Assembly: GCA_963573305.1 (NCBI GenBank)
Contig: OY754327.1
Span: 184,582,386-184,646,385 of the forward strand
Source of the DNA: Pyrrhosoma nymphula
Taxonomy: Eukaryota > Arthropoda > Insecta > Odonata > Coenagrionidae
DNA length: 64,000 nucleotides
Direction: 5' to 3'
The notes below the pieces were generated by a model. That model had not been told where the DNA came from and ran no database searches. It worked only from the letters and a program-made list of their open reading frames with translations. Below, in pieces: positions 12,051 through 23,060 of the stretch. Numbering within the stretch: position 1 is the first letter of the stretch; each line of letters begins with the position of its first letter. Both the position numbers and the translations under genes were made by a program.

Positions 12051-12839
12051 TATTCTGATGTGTCTGATGACTGTTTCTCAGGTTGGCAATTTTATTTATA
12101 AAGTCTTATCGTTATACGTAGTGCTGTTCGTAAGAGAAATATTATGACTATTCTACGACCTTATGAACACGTGGAAGAAGCCTCCTTAACAATTTACGAA
12201 ATCATATTAGCTGTCGTAGCTTTTGAATTAAGTAAGGTGTATCAGACAGGAAGAGTAATTAACCCAATTTATTAATAAGTTATAAGTATGAACTTATCAT
12301 TAAATAATATAAGAACGCATCATGTTTCTTAATTTGGATTGTATGCGCTTCCCTTACATAATAATTATGATTACAAGTCTGTTTTCACTCATTCATAAAT
12401 TCATATTTCGTTTCGCTGTTGTTTTTTTTTCGTTTCAGAGCGATCATATGGTTTATATTTTTGTGAAAGTAATGTGTTGTTTTCAGTAGGTACGTCAGTA
12501 TCTTCTTTTGTGTAATATTCCCCTAATGGGGATGCGAAATTACTTTCGCTTTATTTAATGTTTAAAAATGATCAGTATAGGAACAAATATTCTGATTTAA
12601 TCGTGACATCGTCTGCTGCGCAGTGTGCAAGTTTGTTTGTCCTTTGCCTGGTGAAGGTTAAGTCTGAAATGGTGAAATCTTCCATTTTCAGTAAATAACA
12701 ATTAGTAACCGTTTCCTTCAGGAATATATTTTCCTTGGGTGTTTTTTAATTGACGGAACAGAGAACATCTTTAAGGGAGCTCTGTTTATAAGGTGAATGT
12801 TACTTGGCGTTATTTGGTGGAACTCTCATAATGAATATA
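12051..12839. other. Unassigned AT-rich DNA
   Basis: No gene or repeat end recognised. Confidence 0.5.
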
Positions 12840-12960
12840 TAGTGCAATGAACAAGTTAAATATTAATTTTATAAATTTCACAATATTTTATTAACAACAT
12901 TACAACTGGTTTTACCCGTTAGGGCATCATTAGGTTCAATCAATATATTTATCATCGGGT
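12840..12960 (-). ncRNA. Degenerate hammerhead-ribozyme-like motif
   Basis: On the minus strand 12933 down to 12906 reads CTAATGAT, then the hairpin GCCC-TAAC-GGGT, then AAAACCAGTTG. The hammerhead core is CUGAUGA, stem II, GAAA, then a short stem III that is often a self-complementary ACCGGU. Here G5 and G12 are both changed to A, so it should be catalytically dead. Such motifs are known from Penelope-like elements (PLEs), and a PLE lies immediately downstream on the plus strand. Called from sequence pattern only. Confidence 0.4.
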
Positions 12961-13616
12961 ACATATATGGATTCATACCTTTCTGTGGACCTAAAACCGA
13001 ATTACGTCAAAGGCAAGATGGGTATCTCGGGACCTTTGCATCATCACTCCAAGGTGCTCGCATCACTTGAATCAGCTGTCACGACTGGTTCGTGAAGCGT
13101 GATAGCTACGGTACGCGGCTACCTCTGTACCTGTATATCTCCCCTTCACACCTGCCTGACGCGAGAACTACATTGGGCGTAGCGGGTCTTCTTGGATGGT
13201 TTGGTGGTTCGCCAACGGATCAATGAAGTTGCCTTCTAGAAGAAGCGGAGGATCCACAAGAAATTACGAAACCTCAAAAGAGCCTAGTAACCTCTTTAGG
13301 AAGGAGAGACCCACACCTACGTTCGCCTCTCTCTCTCTGCTCTGTCCACTGTCTCCCAGCTTATAGGGGAGAGAGCTATTCGTATAATTTCCACTTTTAC
13401 AGGGTTGCCAATCTTTCCAACCACTCCTTTGACGAAGCGGAGTTGTCCCTGTTGCAAAAAGGACTCAAACATATCCCAGACCTCCCAGTGAAATTCAACG
13501 AACTTAGGAATCTAGCTGTTGACAATGACGCCACCTTGTGCTACGAACATTTGGCCTAAAAACTCAAATTTTCCGAGTCCCCTTCCCATGACTACAGCCG
13601 TTTCCACTCCCACGAC

Positions 13617-13973
13617 CAGTGCCTTACGGATTAAGGGTTTAAACCCCGCCCCCCCCAAAATGCTTGCCTGAATTCGTTTTCGTTCGTTTACCTGAACTAG
13701 CGTTTAGAATTTTGCTTATTGGACTGATAAATATAGTTAAAAATGTTTACCTGAATTCGTTTTCGTTCGTTTACCTGAACTAGCGTTTAGAATTTTGATG
13801 ATTGGACTGACTGAGTTGAATTGTCTTCATGAAAATAGAATGTTAATTTGATTATTGTTTTTTGTGAATAATAATCTAAATATCATTTTATGATAATGCA
13901 CATAAATATTAATGAACCCTCCCCCAGAAGTCAACCCCCCTCCTCCCAGAAGTCAATCCTGTGTACGCCACTG
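13617..13973. mobile_element. hAT-type MITE inserted in the Penelope element
   Basis: A 357-bp noncoding insert begins CAGTGCCTTACGGATTAAGG and ends CCTGTGTACGCCACTG, giving short inverted termini of the CAGTGGCGTA type used by hAT elements. It is flanked on both sides by CCCACGAC (13609-13616 and 13974-13981), an exact 8-bp target duplication as hAT transposases make. The Penelope reading is interrupted exactly at this point and resumes after it. No transposase is encoded. Confidence 0.88.
13667..13815. repeat. 83-bp tandem repeat, about 1.8 units, inside the hAT MITE
   Basis: CCTGAATTCGTTTTCGTTCG recurs at 13667 and 13750, with the following TTTACCTGAACTAGCG and TTTAGAATTTTG also repeated. 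The period is 83 bp. This is a local duplication within the noncoding body of the insert. Confidence 0.85.
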
Positions 13974-15189
13974 CCCACGACACACATTCAAAAGATCTCT
14001 CTGCACTCAGTTCCCTCATAAATACGGTCAAAGATCACAATCCTTTTCGTTTTGAAAGCAGACAATGGAAATGCTGTCGTGATGCCAGACTAAATAAGAC
14101 TATTTAAGCAAGCGCTACGATTACATCGCGAATCCTGACACCTTTGAATTGCACAATGACCAAACCTGTCGATTTCAGCGCGAGATAAAAGAAACTTAAA
14201 AACAGTACCCCAAGCTTCTCCCTCAAAAAGAATTTTGGAAGTTCGTTGATATGAATCCGTCGGCACATAAGTTTTTCGGATTGCCCAAAATCCACAGCAT
14301 TGGCATTCTCATTAGACCGATGGTTTCCAACATTTCCACTCCTTCACATGCCTTAGCCCGGGAACTCGACGCAAAATTACGAGAATTACCCTTCGTCGTT
14401 CCAACGCATTGCGTGAAGAATTCCACTGTGTTGAGTGATATACTGTCCCGGAAATGCTAATGTCCTTCGACGCGGTCTTCCCCAGTGTGCCCGCCCTAGA
14501 CGGCGTAGAAGAGTTTGTGCTCAAGGAATGCATTCCTCCCCACCCGCGTCTTAATCAATGATTTTGTTGAAGAATTAATGTGTGTGTTTCCCAAAACAAT
14601 TTCATGTTTAACGGTGATTTTTTTTCTCCAGACTTTGTCTACTCATGGGATATCCCCATTGTCTCCGCTGTTGGCGGATCTTGTTATGAATGGCTTTGAA
14701 TAGAAAATATTCCAGAAAATGAAATCTCATTGACATTTATTGTTCTTGAATTCGTTATTGAAATATTCATGACAAGAAATAAGAAGTGATCAGCTCCTAA
14801 TTAAACATATTTTTACCCACCACCGGTATGTGGACGATATATTTTGTGTATGGACGGGAACTTAAAGACAGTTGGACATGTCCGACAAGTGGTTAAACTC
14901 CGGGGACTGTAACATTCAATTTACTTGGGAAAAAGGCATTAATTCTTCCTTGAACTTTCTGGATTTTACAATTTGTATTACCAACGGGTTTTTTTTTAAT
15001 TTCCCATATTTCGGAAACCCACAGTAAGACGAAAATTTTAACCATGATCTACGGAAATCAAAGCGCATTAACACAAATAATGGCTACTCACCGTTCCTTA
15101 TAAAAATATGTTAATACTGAATAAGACTGTACAACAAATATTCGGCGATACACAGAATTCGCAGGTAGAGACACGACCATGATAAACAC

Positions 15190-15250
15190 AAAAAAGAGAA
15201 AAACAGCCATCGCGAAGTTTTCGGTTTTTACAACCGTCTTCAGCGGCGAT
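15190..15250 (-). ncRNA. Possible hammerhead-like core downstream of the Penelope ORF
   Basis: The minus strand reads GCTGAAGACGGTTGTAAAAA then CCGAAAACTTCGCG. CTGAAGA replaces the CUGAUGA core with a single change, CGGTTG/CAACCG-like pairing gives a stem II, and CGAAAAC supplies the GAAA box. Stem III is not clearly self-complementary. The position, just 3' of a Penelope coding region, is where such motifs occur. This is weak on its own. Confidence 0.25.
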
Positions 15251-16739
15251 TACGGTCGGAATTCCTATAAATGTAGTTGTTGCTGTAAAACATCGCGTGT
15301 AAATGCACAGAGCGTGTAATTACAAATTTTTCTTTAAAATGACAGAGGGTATAAGTAGTAGGTATTCTGACGGTAATGATATAAAATGTTCAAAATTGAG
15401 TATTTTACTTGAGCGCTATTTTAAAGGAAACTAGCCGCAAATATTATATTAGGCTATGGAATGCTGAAATAAGTACTATATATTTATTCCTAACTAGCAG
15501 AAGGCACCCGTTGAGATTTAACGGGGGAAAATACGAATCATAAGGAATACGATAAAAATAACATCCTCTCTATTTGCTGCTCAAAGCGAATAAGCTAAAG
15601 ATGATGATTAAACAAACTAAACCTCAAACTGCACAGCATTTTTGTCGTCTATTGGATACAGCACTGTTAAAGGCCGTCCGCCATCTTAGTACTTGAGTTA
15701 GCCGCTAGAGGCGCAGGTAGCTCGTATTCGAAACGGATGATGTTCTGTGAGCACTTTTTACAAAATAATGCAGAAATGCCCGTTGATTCTCAACGACAGA
15801 GATAAAAGTGAAAATATCATAGTAGTTCTATTCAAACAGAAGAGAAACTGACTTCTCAATGATCATCTTAGTTTTTTTTAAGAAGTGAAAATTGCCCGTT
15901 TTGCCTCTTAACGACACATAGTATGAAGATTTCGTTTATTCTAAAAACAGTAAAAATAAATAAGTATATCAGTTTTGCAATGGAGGGCAACGGGGAAGAT
16001 CACCATAAACTTCGAGCATATTTTCCCTAAAGTGATTTAGAGAGAGATTTTTTTCCAGAAACATAGAGATCATATTCGAATTTTTATTTAAAATACGTAT
16101 CATATACCCATGCGCAAAATTTCAAGATTAACGGCTCATTACTGCATTCGTTCTGGAGATAAATAAAAAGGAATGATTTGAGGATTTAGAGCCGATTGGA
16201 ACTCCAACCATCCCACTTTAGCTCAAGGATGGTATTAAGGTTTAAGAGGTGTAATATGTAGGCCCTTAGCAGTGTGCACAGTTGTACGTTGTAATCGATA
16301 TACTACGCATACCGATGGTATCTCATCATAAGAATTAATGTGACGTGCTAATTGCAGATACTACGTAAAAGGCGTTAAGCGCACATGGAGAGGTTGGGGT
16401 ACAAAATACCCGAAATGAAATCTCATAAAAATGTGCTAATATTGATCTTTTAATGTAATGTAAGCCATAAAAGTCCCGGGCACAGTTTCCCATTCATAGC
16501 CATTACTCAGGTTGCCATGGAATTATGCTATTGTTGAAATCGAGCAAAATTTGATAATGTTGGCATTTAAAATTAAATGTAAGCAAAAACGAAGAGTATA
16601 ACAAAATCTATTGCAAGAATTAAAAGCTTCATTCTTTCATCCATCCAATAGTGAATATTTTAACCCCATATCTTGGTTGAAAGTTATTTTTTTTAAAGCA
16701 ATAAAAGAAACCTCTGCACTAATTACAATGCTTTTCTTA
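15251..16739. other. Unassigned DNA
   Basis: No gene. Two similar blocks GAAATGCCCGTTGATTCTC (about 15774) and GAAAATTGCCCGTTTTGCCTC (about 15887, first 20 bases quoted as GAAAATTGCCCGTTTTGCCT) suggest a decayed repeat. Nothing else supported. Confidence 0.45.
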
Positions 16740-16925
16740 TGGGAATAAATAACAGGGGCCCATTTTGGGGCCTCTGGGACCCTGATACTTTTTTATATAG
16801 TCTACAGCGCCTTCTAGTGTATACGTTATAATCCTGCCAAATTTCAGCTCAATCGGTCCAGTAGTTTTTGAGGAGATGCGTAACTAACATACAGACAGAC
16901 ACCACTACATTTTTATATATTATTT
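16740..16925 (+). repeat. RTE-type LINE 3' UTR
   Basis: CCAAATTTCAGCTCAATCGG, then TCCAGTAGTTTTTGAGGAG, then AACATACAGACAGACACCAC and TTTTTATATATTA form the conserved 3' terminus seen in many RTE-clade LINEs, where the polymerase presumably recognises its own RNA. No coding sequence precedes it, so this is a 5'-truncated insertion. Confidence 0.6.
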
Positions 16926-17089
16926 TGATGAAATGTAATTACGACGGCCTTTCATTTATTACTTTATTTTGCATTTATGTTAGTCCTTTAATTGAGCGTT
17001 GCTAATGCAAAGCGTGGTTAAGTGGCTCTGCACATGACGCAGAAGCCAATAACAGTGTATCCAGCGTTGCTTTTAAGTTTCAGGGCGGC

Positions 17090-17276
17090 CGCTACTTAAC
17101 AGTATATACTCCGCTACGATGGTGGCGATAGTAGCATTCTAAGTTAGTAGCTCCTAGTGGCTCACTGAAGAGGATCTATAATTACAATTTTTTAGTGACT
17201 AAGCGGTCTTATGTAGCCGACTAAGTTAGTCACCTAAGTTAGCGCGTTTTAGCAGAAATCTATGAATACGGACGTT
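17090..17276 (+). repeat. Dispersed repeat family M3, copy 1
   Basis: GGCGATAGTAGCATTCTAAG, TTAGTAGCTCCTAGTGGCTC and the end AAATCTATGAATACGGACGT are shared in the same orientation with 40555-40735. The end is an inverted match to the start of the M2 copy at 11592 (CGTATTCATAGAT). The body contains several short copies of CTAAGTTAG. It is probably the right terminus of a TIR element whose body I cannot delimit. Confidence 0.6.
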
Positions 17277-17589
17277 ATTAATACTTTCAGGCGTACCACC
17301 TTTTTGGTAACTTTGATGACTATGTGAAAGAAACTTGGAATAGTCAACGAAATAATTTCATTTAACTTGTGGACCAAAGTTCCGAAAAACGAATTCATTA
17401 TCAAGTCAATTGTATAAGTTGCCGAACGAGTAAATATAGTTCGTGCAGGAAGGTTAAATTATTATCCAAGCTAAATAGCATTTAGAAAGATTATTCCCTG
17501 TTTTAACCTAAGTGGATGGGAAAAATTCTAGCTAAATGGTCCATAAATAATGGAAAATAAAATTCCCGAGTCAAGTGATTCAATAATAG

Positions 17590-18090
17590 AAGGGAGCTGA
17601 TGACGGGGACTTTAACTAAGGATATAAAAAAGAGGCTGGTGAAGAGCTTGATATGGAGTGTGGCGTTGTATGGGGCAGAAACGTGGACCTTGAGAAAGGA
17701 AGATGAAAATAGGCTGAAGGCTTTCGAGATGTGGGTGTGGAGGAGGATGGAGAAGGTGCGTTGGACGGAAAGGAAGACAAACGAGGAAGTACTTGACATG
17801 GTGGTTGAGGAGAGGACACTTGTGGATGGGATTAGGGGAAGGCAGGGTATGTGGCTGGAAGCGGTAATGAAGGGCGATGGTTTGCTGAAGGCCGTGATAG
17901 AGGGTAGGATGTTGGGTAAGCGGGGAAGGGGAAGGAAGAGAATCGGTTTTATGGACGGGATGAAGAAAGGTAGGGCTTATGCTGAGATGAAGAAAGAAAT
18001 ACTAGAGGTAGAAAGGGCACGACACGTGTAAGAGTTCTTTGGATATTCTCTAACTTTCATCACAACCTACCTCTAACCGGTAGCTTACTG
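17590..18090 (+). pseudogene. LINE C-terminus (family L-B)
   Basis: An open frame of 143 codons (17600-18031) reads TLTKDIKKRLVKSLIWSVAL, then YGAETWTLRKEDENRLKAFE, then WVWRRMEKVRWTERKTNEEV and a GRRGRGRKRI-type basic tail (GKRGRGRKRIGFMDGMKKGR). This is the connection and C-terminal region after the LINE reverse transcriptase palm. The 3' flank CCTCTAACCGGTAG is shared with the inverted fragment at 37925-38195, and the palm fragment at 30060-30360 looks like the same family. It is 5'-truncated, so non-functional, although this stretch has no internal stop. Confidence 0.85.
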
Positions 18091-18284
18091 TAATGAATTA
18101 AAAGTGAAGATTTTATCCTTCGACGCGAAAATTTTTTCAACTTCAGTTCCCGCTAATAAAAGCTGTATCATGAACAATGTGTCCCATGCCACCTTTCCTA
18201 TCGCACTTCTTGATGGACCATTTGAAAGAGCGTCTCTTTAATGCAAATAACCCTCTGCTTAAGAAAGTCCACTATTGGTTTAGA

Positions 18285-18700
18285 TATATAAATCTACAGA
18301 ATACTCTGCAAGCCACCTCGAATGTGTTTGGTAGGGGGTGAGAAGTCACCAACATGCATTAAACTTTACCGTATTAAACTTTAAAGCAATAGAGTACCTA
18401 TATTTAAATGTACGCTGGGGTTTGGGTTCCTACGGCCGTGCGTACAATATATTGAACGCTGGATGTAGTATTTAAACCCATAGTTTATATTGAGTGTTCA
18501 AGTTTTAAATCCGGTCGGCAGCGTCCGAAGCAAAGTCCGAAGCGCAGCACGAATTTTAATCCGCACGATAAAGGTTGAAGTTAGTGTATCTACGACTAGT
18601 GATGTATTAGTATAAATCGCTAATGCTTATCATGAGGTGAAGCCTCACAAGCATGCTCTGCACTATAGATATGCTACCGTAGGAGGGTCCGTTTGAAATT
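18285..18700 (-). repeat. 3' UTR of the minus-strand LINE, with an insertion
   Basis: Shares TCTGCAAGCCACCTC-like start, GTAGGGGGTGAGAAGTCACC, CAACATGCATTA and GAAGCCTCACAAGCATGC with 27597-27790. Relative to that copy, about 206 bp are extra at roughly 18371-18576; they contain ACTTTACCGTATTAAACTTT, a local duplication, and two CCGAAGC repeats. Read as the 3' untranslated end of the LINE whose reverse transcriptase lies at 19040-19770. Confidence 0.6.
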
Positions 18701-19039
18701 TATGTATTTAGCAACTACATAAACGGGCAGAGATTCAAGAGTTATATCAAAAAAGTACTAGGCATGCTATAAGTACTAGGTAGCAGATAAGGATATAAGT
18801 ATTTGGGAGAACTGCTACTACTAAGAACTACACTACATATCGACAAACCTAGTTAAAAGTGTCATTGGCAGCTGTCATGGTCTCTTATCGTTCGCGGGAA
18901 AAATTACATTTAAATCTGTCAATTCTGAAGTCTAGTTTCCTAATTTTATTCTCATGATCTGATATACCGTAGTATGTCGGATTTCGAAAAATATTATTAA
19001 TGTCATCAGAGATTAATCGTTTTGGAAATTACATAATAT

Positions 19040-19770
19040 ATTAAGTCTAAATTTTAATCGACTATCTGAAAGCGTTTCCCATCCCAGTTGCTGCAAAATG
19101 TCAGAAACACTAACGAGATTATCACAACGGCCTTTAACGTATCTTGCCAATCTTCACTGCACGCCTTCGAACTCAGTTTTGGAGCCTACCTCATAAGGAT
19201 TCCAAATACTGGCAGCGTATTCCAAGTGGGGTCTGACAAGGGAGAAGTAGCTGATTTCCCTAACTTTATCGTCGCACTTGCCAAATACTCTTTTAACAAG
19301 TCCCAATTTACGATTAACTTGACTGGTAATATCCCGAATATGTTTACCCCACGAGAGATCATTAGTCAGTTAACTCCGAGGTATTTAACCGATTCTACAG
19401 TCTCTAATTGGCTGTGCTGTATTCAATAGCTGTTATATGGAGAGTTTTTCCATTTCCAAAAATTCATAGCAACGCACTTTTTCAAATTCAATTCTAGCTG
19501 TCACGTATCACACCACTCCTGTATTGCCTCGAGGTCCTTTGTTAACGCTTGTTTACCATTAAGGCTACGAATTTCGCTCTACACTACTTCGTCGACTGCA
19601 AATAATCGAAGCTTACTTTCAGCTACTTCACCGTTATTATAATAATGGAACAGAAGTGGGCCTATTACACTTCCCTGTGGGACACCTGATGTGAATTTTT
19701 CTTCAATAGAGATAGCGCCGTCCAATACACAACTCTTTGTACGCGATTGATGAAGAAGAGCGAACACCTC
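19040..19770 (-). pseudogene. CR1/Jockey-like LINE reverse transcriptase
   Basis: From 19767 downward the minus strand reads KFTSGVPQGSVIGPLLF, then LRLFAVDEVV where FADD should be, a linker, then KYLGVNLTNDLSWGKHI-type thumb sequence, then SLVRPHLEYAASIWNPY (19190-19240) and QQLGWETLSDSRLKFRLNIL near the end. These are the palm, thumb and C-terminal motifs of a CR1/Jockey-like LINE; the LEYAASIW motif is shared with 52571-53040. The catalytic FADD has become FAVD and there are frameshifts, so it is dead. Confidence 0.82.
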
Positions 19771-19895
19771 ACTGCGTTCCGGATTTATCCACGTGGACTG
19801 TGGCGCTCGGCGAACGCCTTGGACTGCTTCAGTGATATCATACGTCCGCTAGTCCAGAGCAACTTGCTCCTATAAAGCCATCAAAAATCCACAAA

Positions 19896-20015
19896 GGACG
19901 TATCGGTAGCTTACCTGGCCAAAGCACTCGGCGCGAAATCGAGGGATCCGGGTTCGAATCCCGGTCAATGCTAATGATTCATCCTCTTTGGAATATTGCA
20001 CTAATGTGCACTTGT
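19896..20015 (+). repeat. tRNA-derived SINE head, copy 1
   Basis: TCGGTAGCTTACCTGGCC provides an A box and GGATCCGGGTTCGAATCCC a B box at tRNA-like spacing; after it come CAATGCTAATGATTCATCC and GGAATATTGCACTAATGTGC, shared with the copies at 23667 and 29836. It sits between the endonuclease and reverse transcriptase parts of the minus-strand LINE, so it probably inserted there or at a deletion joint. RNA polymerase III would be the transcriber. Confidence 0.8.
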
Positions 20016-20149
20016 TCTAAACTGCATATAAGGATATACCGTCTCTAGTTCCACTATCCTCAAAATCAGCCCTCAACTGTTCACCATAATTATTTGTTGT
20101 AGTACATTTGTCGCCAATAAAACAAAAATATTTTTAACTCTGCAAGGCG

Positions 20150-20785
20150 TCGTAACTATCTGATGTAGGACTTTTAATGAGAACGTATACAGCAGGGATT
20201 CACAGACGTCTCTTCCCCCTGGTATGAAACTGGAGGTCCTCCCAATCTATAGAGGAGATATTGAAATCTCCTCCTATTATTAAATTTCTTTCGGCATTCC
20301 TGGATGTGATGCTCTTCATTTGCATTCTGAGTTCTAACATTGAGGTGATGTCGGTGTTATTTGGCCTGTAGTATGCGCACACGAATATATATTTTTTGAT
20401 TTAAGGCATCTAATTGAGCACCATACATATTCTAGGCTGGTCTGTGGGACGTTTTCCGCTTGGCTGATGATGGTATTCTTTACAGTTATAAAAACTACGC
20501 CTCCGGTTCAGTTGGACCTATCTTTCCTGTAAATATTGAACGATTTTGGAAAAATTTCTCCATCAGAAATATCGTCAGTCAGCGAACTTTCTGTGTCAAT
20601 AATGACGTTACACCGTCCTATGAATAAGATGGTAAAATTCAGGAGCCTTATTTTTTTAAACTACGGCAAATAACTATTACAACGTTTACTGCTTCATATT
20701 TATCATTTATGCGTTTCTGGGACATTTCAAACTTTCTGTCTTCAATTAAGCTACTCTTGGGCCCTATACTCGGAATACTCTACTG
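20150..20785 (-). pseudogene. CR1/Jockey-like LINE endonuclease
   Basis: Minus-strand reading from about 20640 gives VIIDTESSLTDDISDGEIFP, then KSFNIYRKDRSN, then GGVVFITVKNTI, then CAYYRPNNTDITSMLELRMQ and NLIIGGDFNISSIDWEDLQF (20200-20382). The GGDFN motif contains catalytic-site residues of the apurinic-type endonuclease. It is the same family as 6530-6925 and lies 5' of the reverse transcriptase relic at 19040-19770, so the two are parts of one element separated by a deletion and a SINE. It has internal stops. Confidence 0.8.
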
Positions 20786-20849
20786 AATTATTTACAGACT
20801 TATCTACTAGATATTTTGAAGACATTTTATGCTTATGGGCGGTAAGCTG

Positions 20850-21540
20850 TCGCCAGCTTGAGATGCTTAAATCTGTTTTAAATAATTTGCAAGAATCCAT
20901 TTGCTTTATTGTAACGTGGGGGGAGATATTTTAAGCTTTTTAGATTTGAAAATAGACATTAAGAGTGGATCTTATTCTTTTAGTATTTTTAGAAAGCCTA
21001 CGAATACCATTGCCTTAATTCCAAATGATTTATGTCACCCCCACTCTCAAAAACAGTCAGCCTTTCACTCAATGATTCACCGTCTCTTTGCTATCCCGAG
21101 CAAATCCATCCACGATAGAGTACAATCAAGCACACAGGACATCGGTTTGGCTAGGATGATCACCTTGTTGAAAAAAGTTTGGATAATAAGTTCAAATATT
21201 TTACAATTTGTCTCCTTCACCTTAAAGCGACACCCTTCTTGGACGCTGGAGCAAAATCCTCTTTGCTGGTCTTTTGAGTCATTAGGTCACTTATGTCTTT
21301 CCAAAATACGAAATCGGGTTAGCCTTCAATACCCCACATTCCCTCGGAAGAATGCTTTTAAATTAGAATGATAAATACCAGGCCACGAATAGAAATGGAA
21401 TGTACAGACTTCAGCGTAGCACGCCCAATCGTACCTCTGCTTACCTCGGTGAAACTGGCCGCTCGATAGACACTCGAGCGTGCTTCCTTAAGGCATACCT
21501 TTATTTAGCTTGCGCTGAGCTCGTCTAATCGAAGAAAACC
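20850..21540 (+). pseudogene. Penelope-like element, RT C-terminus with GIY-YIG-like domain
   Basis: A long frame (20901-21371) reads ILSFLDLKIDIKSGSYSFSI, then FRKPTNTIALIPNDLCHPHS and AFHSMIHRLFAIP, the conserved C-terminal region of Penelope reverse transcriptases. After two stops near 21370, a second stretch reads GMYRLQ...AYLGETGRSIDTR (about 21400-21480), matching the GIY...YIG and GETGRS core of the endonuclease fused to many PLEs. So this was an endonuclease-bearing PLE. The 5' part, including the YVDD box, is absent, and stops make it inactive. Confidence 0.82.
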
Positions 21541-22478
21541 AGCCAAGCGCAACAAACAAGCGCTCCAAGTGTTCGATCCTCTTCCTGAAGACGAGGGTTT
21601 TCTCAGTGATGTCTTCCTTTCCTCATTCCACTCACTTTCCCTATACCTTTCTTTCCCCTCCGCGACATCGATCTCTGACGGCTTGCACTTCTCATTCCAG
21701 TGTCACCCAACATTTTACATGGTTTTATTTCATTTGTATTATTACCTGCTCGCCCATTACAATCCACCCGTTTTTTTCGTCAATTTCTTCTCTTTTGCCT
21801 TTCCCCACTGTTACACACCCCATCCGTTCCCGTCCTGATTGTATGTGCAGTACATTTACTCGTTTGGTGACTTGTACAACTGCCTTGATAATGACTTCGG
21901 AGGTCGAAACCATGGTTGGAAAGTTAAAAAAAAATTCCATGGACTATACAAAGTTTGGTGATTAAAAACCCTATAATTTTCCACACTATTTATTTACTCC
22001 ACAAAGTAAGTTCACCCACCATCAACTTTATTATAAAAGGTTTACTTCATTTGTACGTAGCTGTTTAAATACATCTCTTGCCTCCTTCTGGTCATATTAT
22101 GGCAAATAAGATCGTTCGGTGAAGGAGTGTCAAACATTTAGATTAACATTTAATATATTATTTTTTCGACTTTTACGCCAACACACAAGGTACTTGGGAG
22201 GTCTTACCAAGAAGACTCATTAACCAAACGTGAAGAAACAAATGTTTCTTTTAAAATATTGGCGACACCTACATATTCTACCTACTAAGTAAGTAAGTAA
22301 TCGCTGGTAAGTTCCGGCGCTAGCGCAGTCGAGACAGGAAGTTTCAAGTGCTTTATTTTAATAAGTCATTTCTGATCTCCTTCAAGGAGTCGTTCGTTTA
22401 GCCAGAGTCGCGAAGGAATTCTTTGAACCTACTCTTTCGGCGAATGGAAATACCAGAGGGCGTTAATCACTCACTGCA
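21541..22478. other. Unassigned DNA
   Basis: A pyrimidine-rich stretch (21590-21830) gives overlapping open frames with no recognisable content. A short AAGTAAGT repeat lies at about 22286. No gene supported. Confidence 0.45.
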
Positions 22479-22680
22479 GTGGCGCAGTGGCTCATCAGTG
22501 TGAAGGGAGTTTGTCTGCGTACCAGAGGGTGCTGGATTAAAGTTTTGGGTAAGACCACCTTTCGCGCTATACCTTTGCAATGCGCCAAGACTTCGCAGGA
22601 AATCGCAGGAGGGCCAGGGACTGAGTGTCGTACTTCATTCAGAATTGCGTGAGTTTTACGCTCATTTGGTCGCATTAAAT
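22479..22680 (+). repeat. Second tRNA-derived SINE family (S2)
   Basis: GTGGCGCAGTGGCTCATCAG fits an A box, and GGATTAAAGTTTTGGGTAAG fits a decayed B box at 22534 (GGGTTCGAATCCTGGGTAAG in an intact head). The tail reaches about 22680. A short relative of the B-box part occurs at 25603. A hAT terminus (CAGTGGCGC) was considered, but no second end was found. Confidence 0.45.
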
Positions 22681-22881
22681 GAATTGAGTAGTTCCCTCAC
22701 CTTTAGGACCAGCCTTCGGGTTCATGTCTGCATGAAATATTTTACTTCCCTTTCCAGGGAACTCTGCCCCACTTGATTCCCCCTTCCTTCCAGTCATCTG
22801 ACTGGAATGACTTATCCAAAACGACTTATTTGCTCATTCGATGCACCACTTTCTTCGAGTCGAGGGGTTTACTGGATCTCT

Positions 22882-23060
22882 GGGGCCTTATTCAGTAAGG
22901 ACTCGACGCGGTCGATCCTCGTAAAATCCGTGAGAGTGACGTTAATGCCCTCGAAAAATCGCAACTTTTGAATGGCCCTACTTGAAATTTTCGTGAGTGT
23001 GACGTCAAAATTTCGTCTCTGTCGACACTCGGGAATTCCGGGGCCATACAGAACAGCCCC
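22882..23060. mobile_element. Small MITE-like foldback
   Basis: Starts GGGGCCTTATTCAGTAAGGA and ends CCATACAGAACAGCCCC, imperfect inverted termini of the form GGGGCYKTTCTGTA. CTCGA and TCGACA motifs also face each other inside. It contains one TGACGTCA at 23000-23007. No target duplication is obvious and it encodes nothing. Confidence 0.4.

Larger units (their letters stand above)
13390..15090 (+). pseudogene. Penelope-like element reverse transcriptase, interrupted
   Basis: Penelope-like elements encode a telomerase-related reverse transcriptase. In order, broken frames show RVANLSNHSFDEAELSLLQK and GLKHIPDLP (conserved PLE N-terminus, about 13400-13500), a KADNGNAVV-type block (about 14060), FFGLPKIHSIGILIRPMVS (14272-14330), HCVKNSTVLSDIL, then HGISPLSPLLADLVMNGFE (14645-14700, the normal MGSPLSP block), HRYVDDIFCVW (about 14820, the YVDD catalytic box intact) and INSSLNFLDFTI. 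Many frameshifts and stops, plus the hAT-type insertion at 13617-13973, make it dead. No GIY-YIG domain is visible downstream. Assignment to PLEs is firm. Confidence 0.85.

Noticed and set aside
19896..19970. Genuine tRNA gene
   Set aside because: A and B boxes are good, but the anticodon loop is abnormal, the 3' body matches other SINE copies, and it sits inside a LINE.
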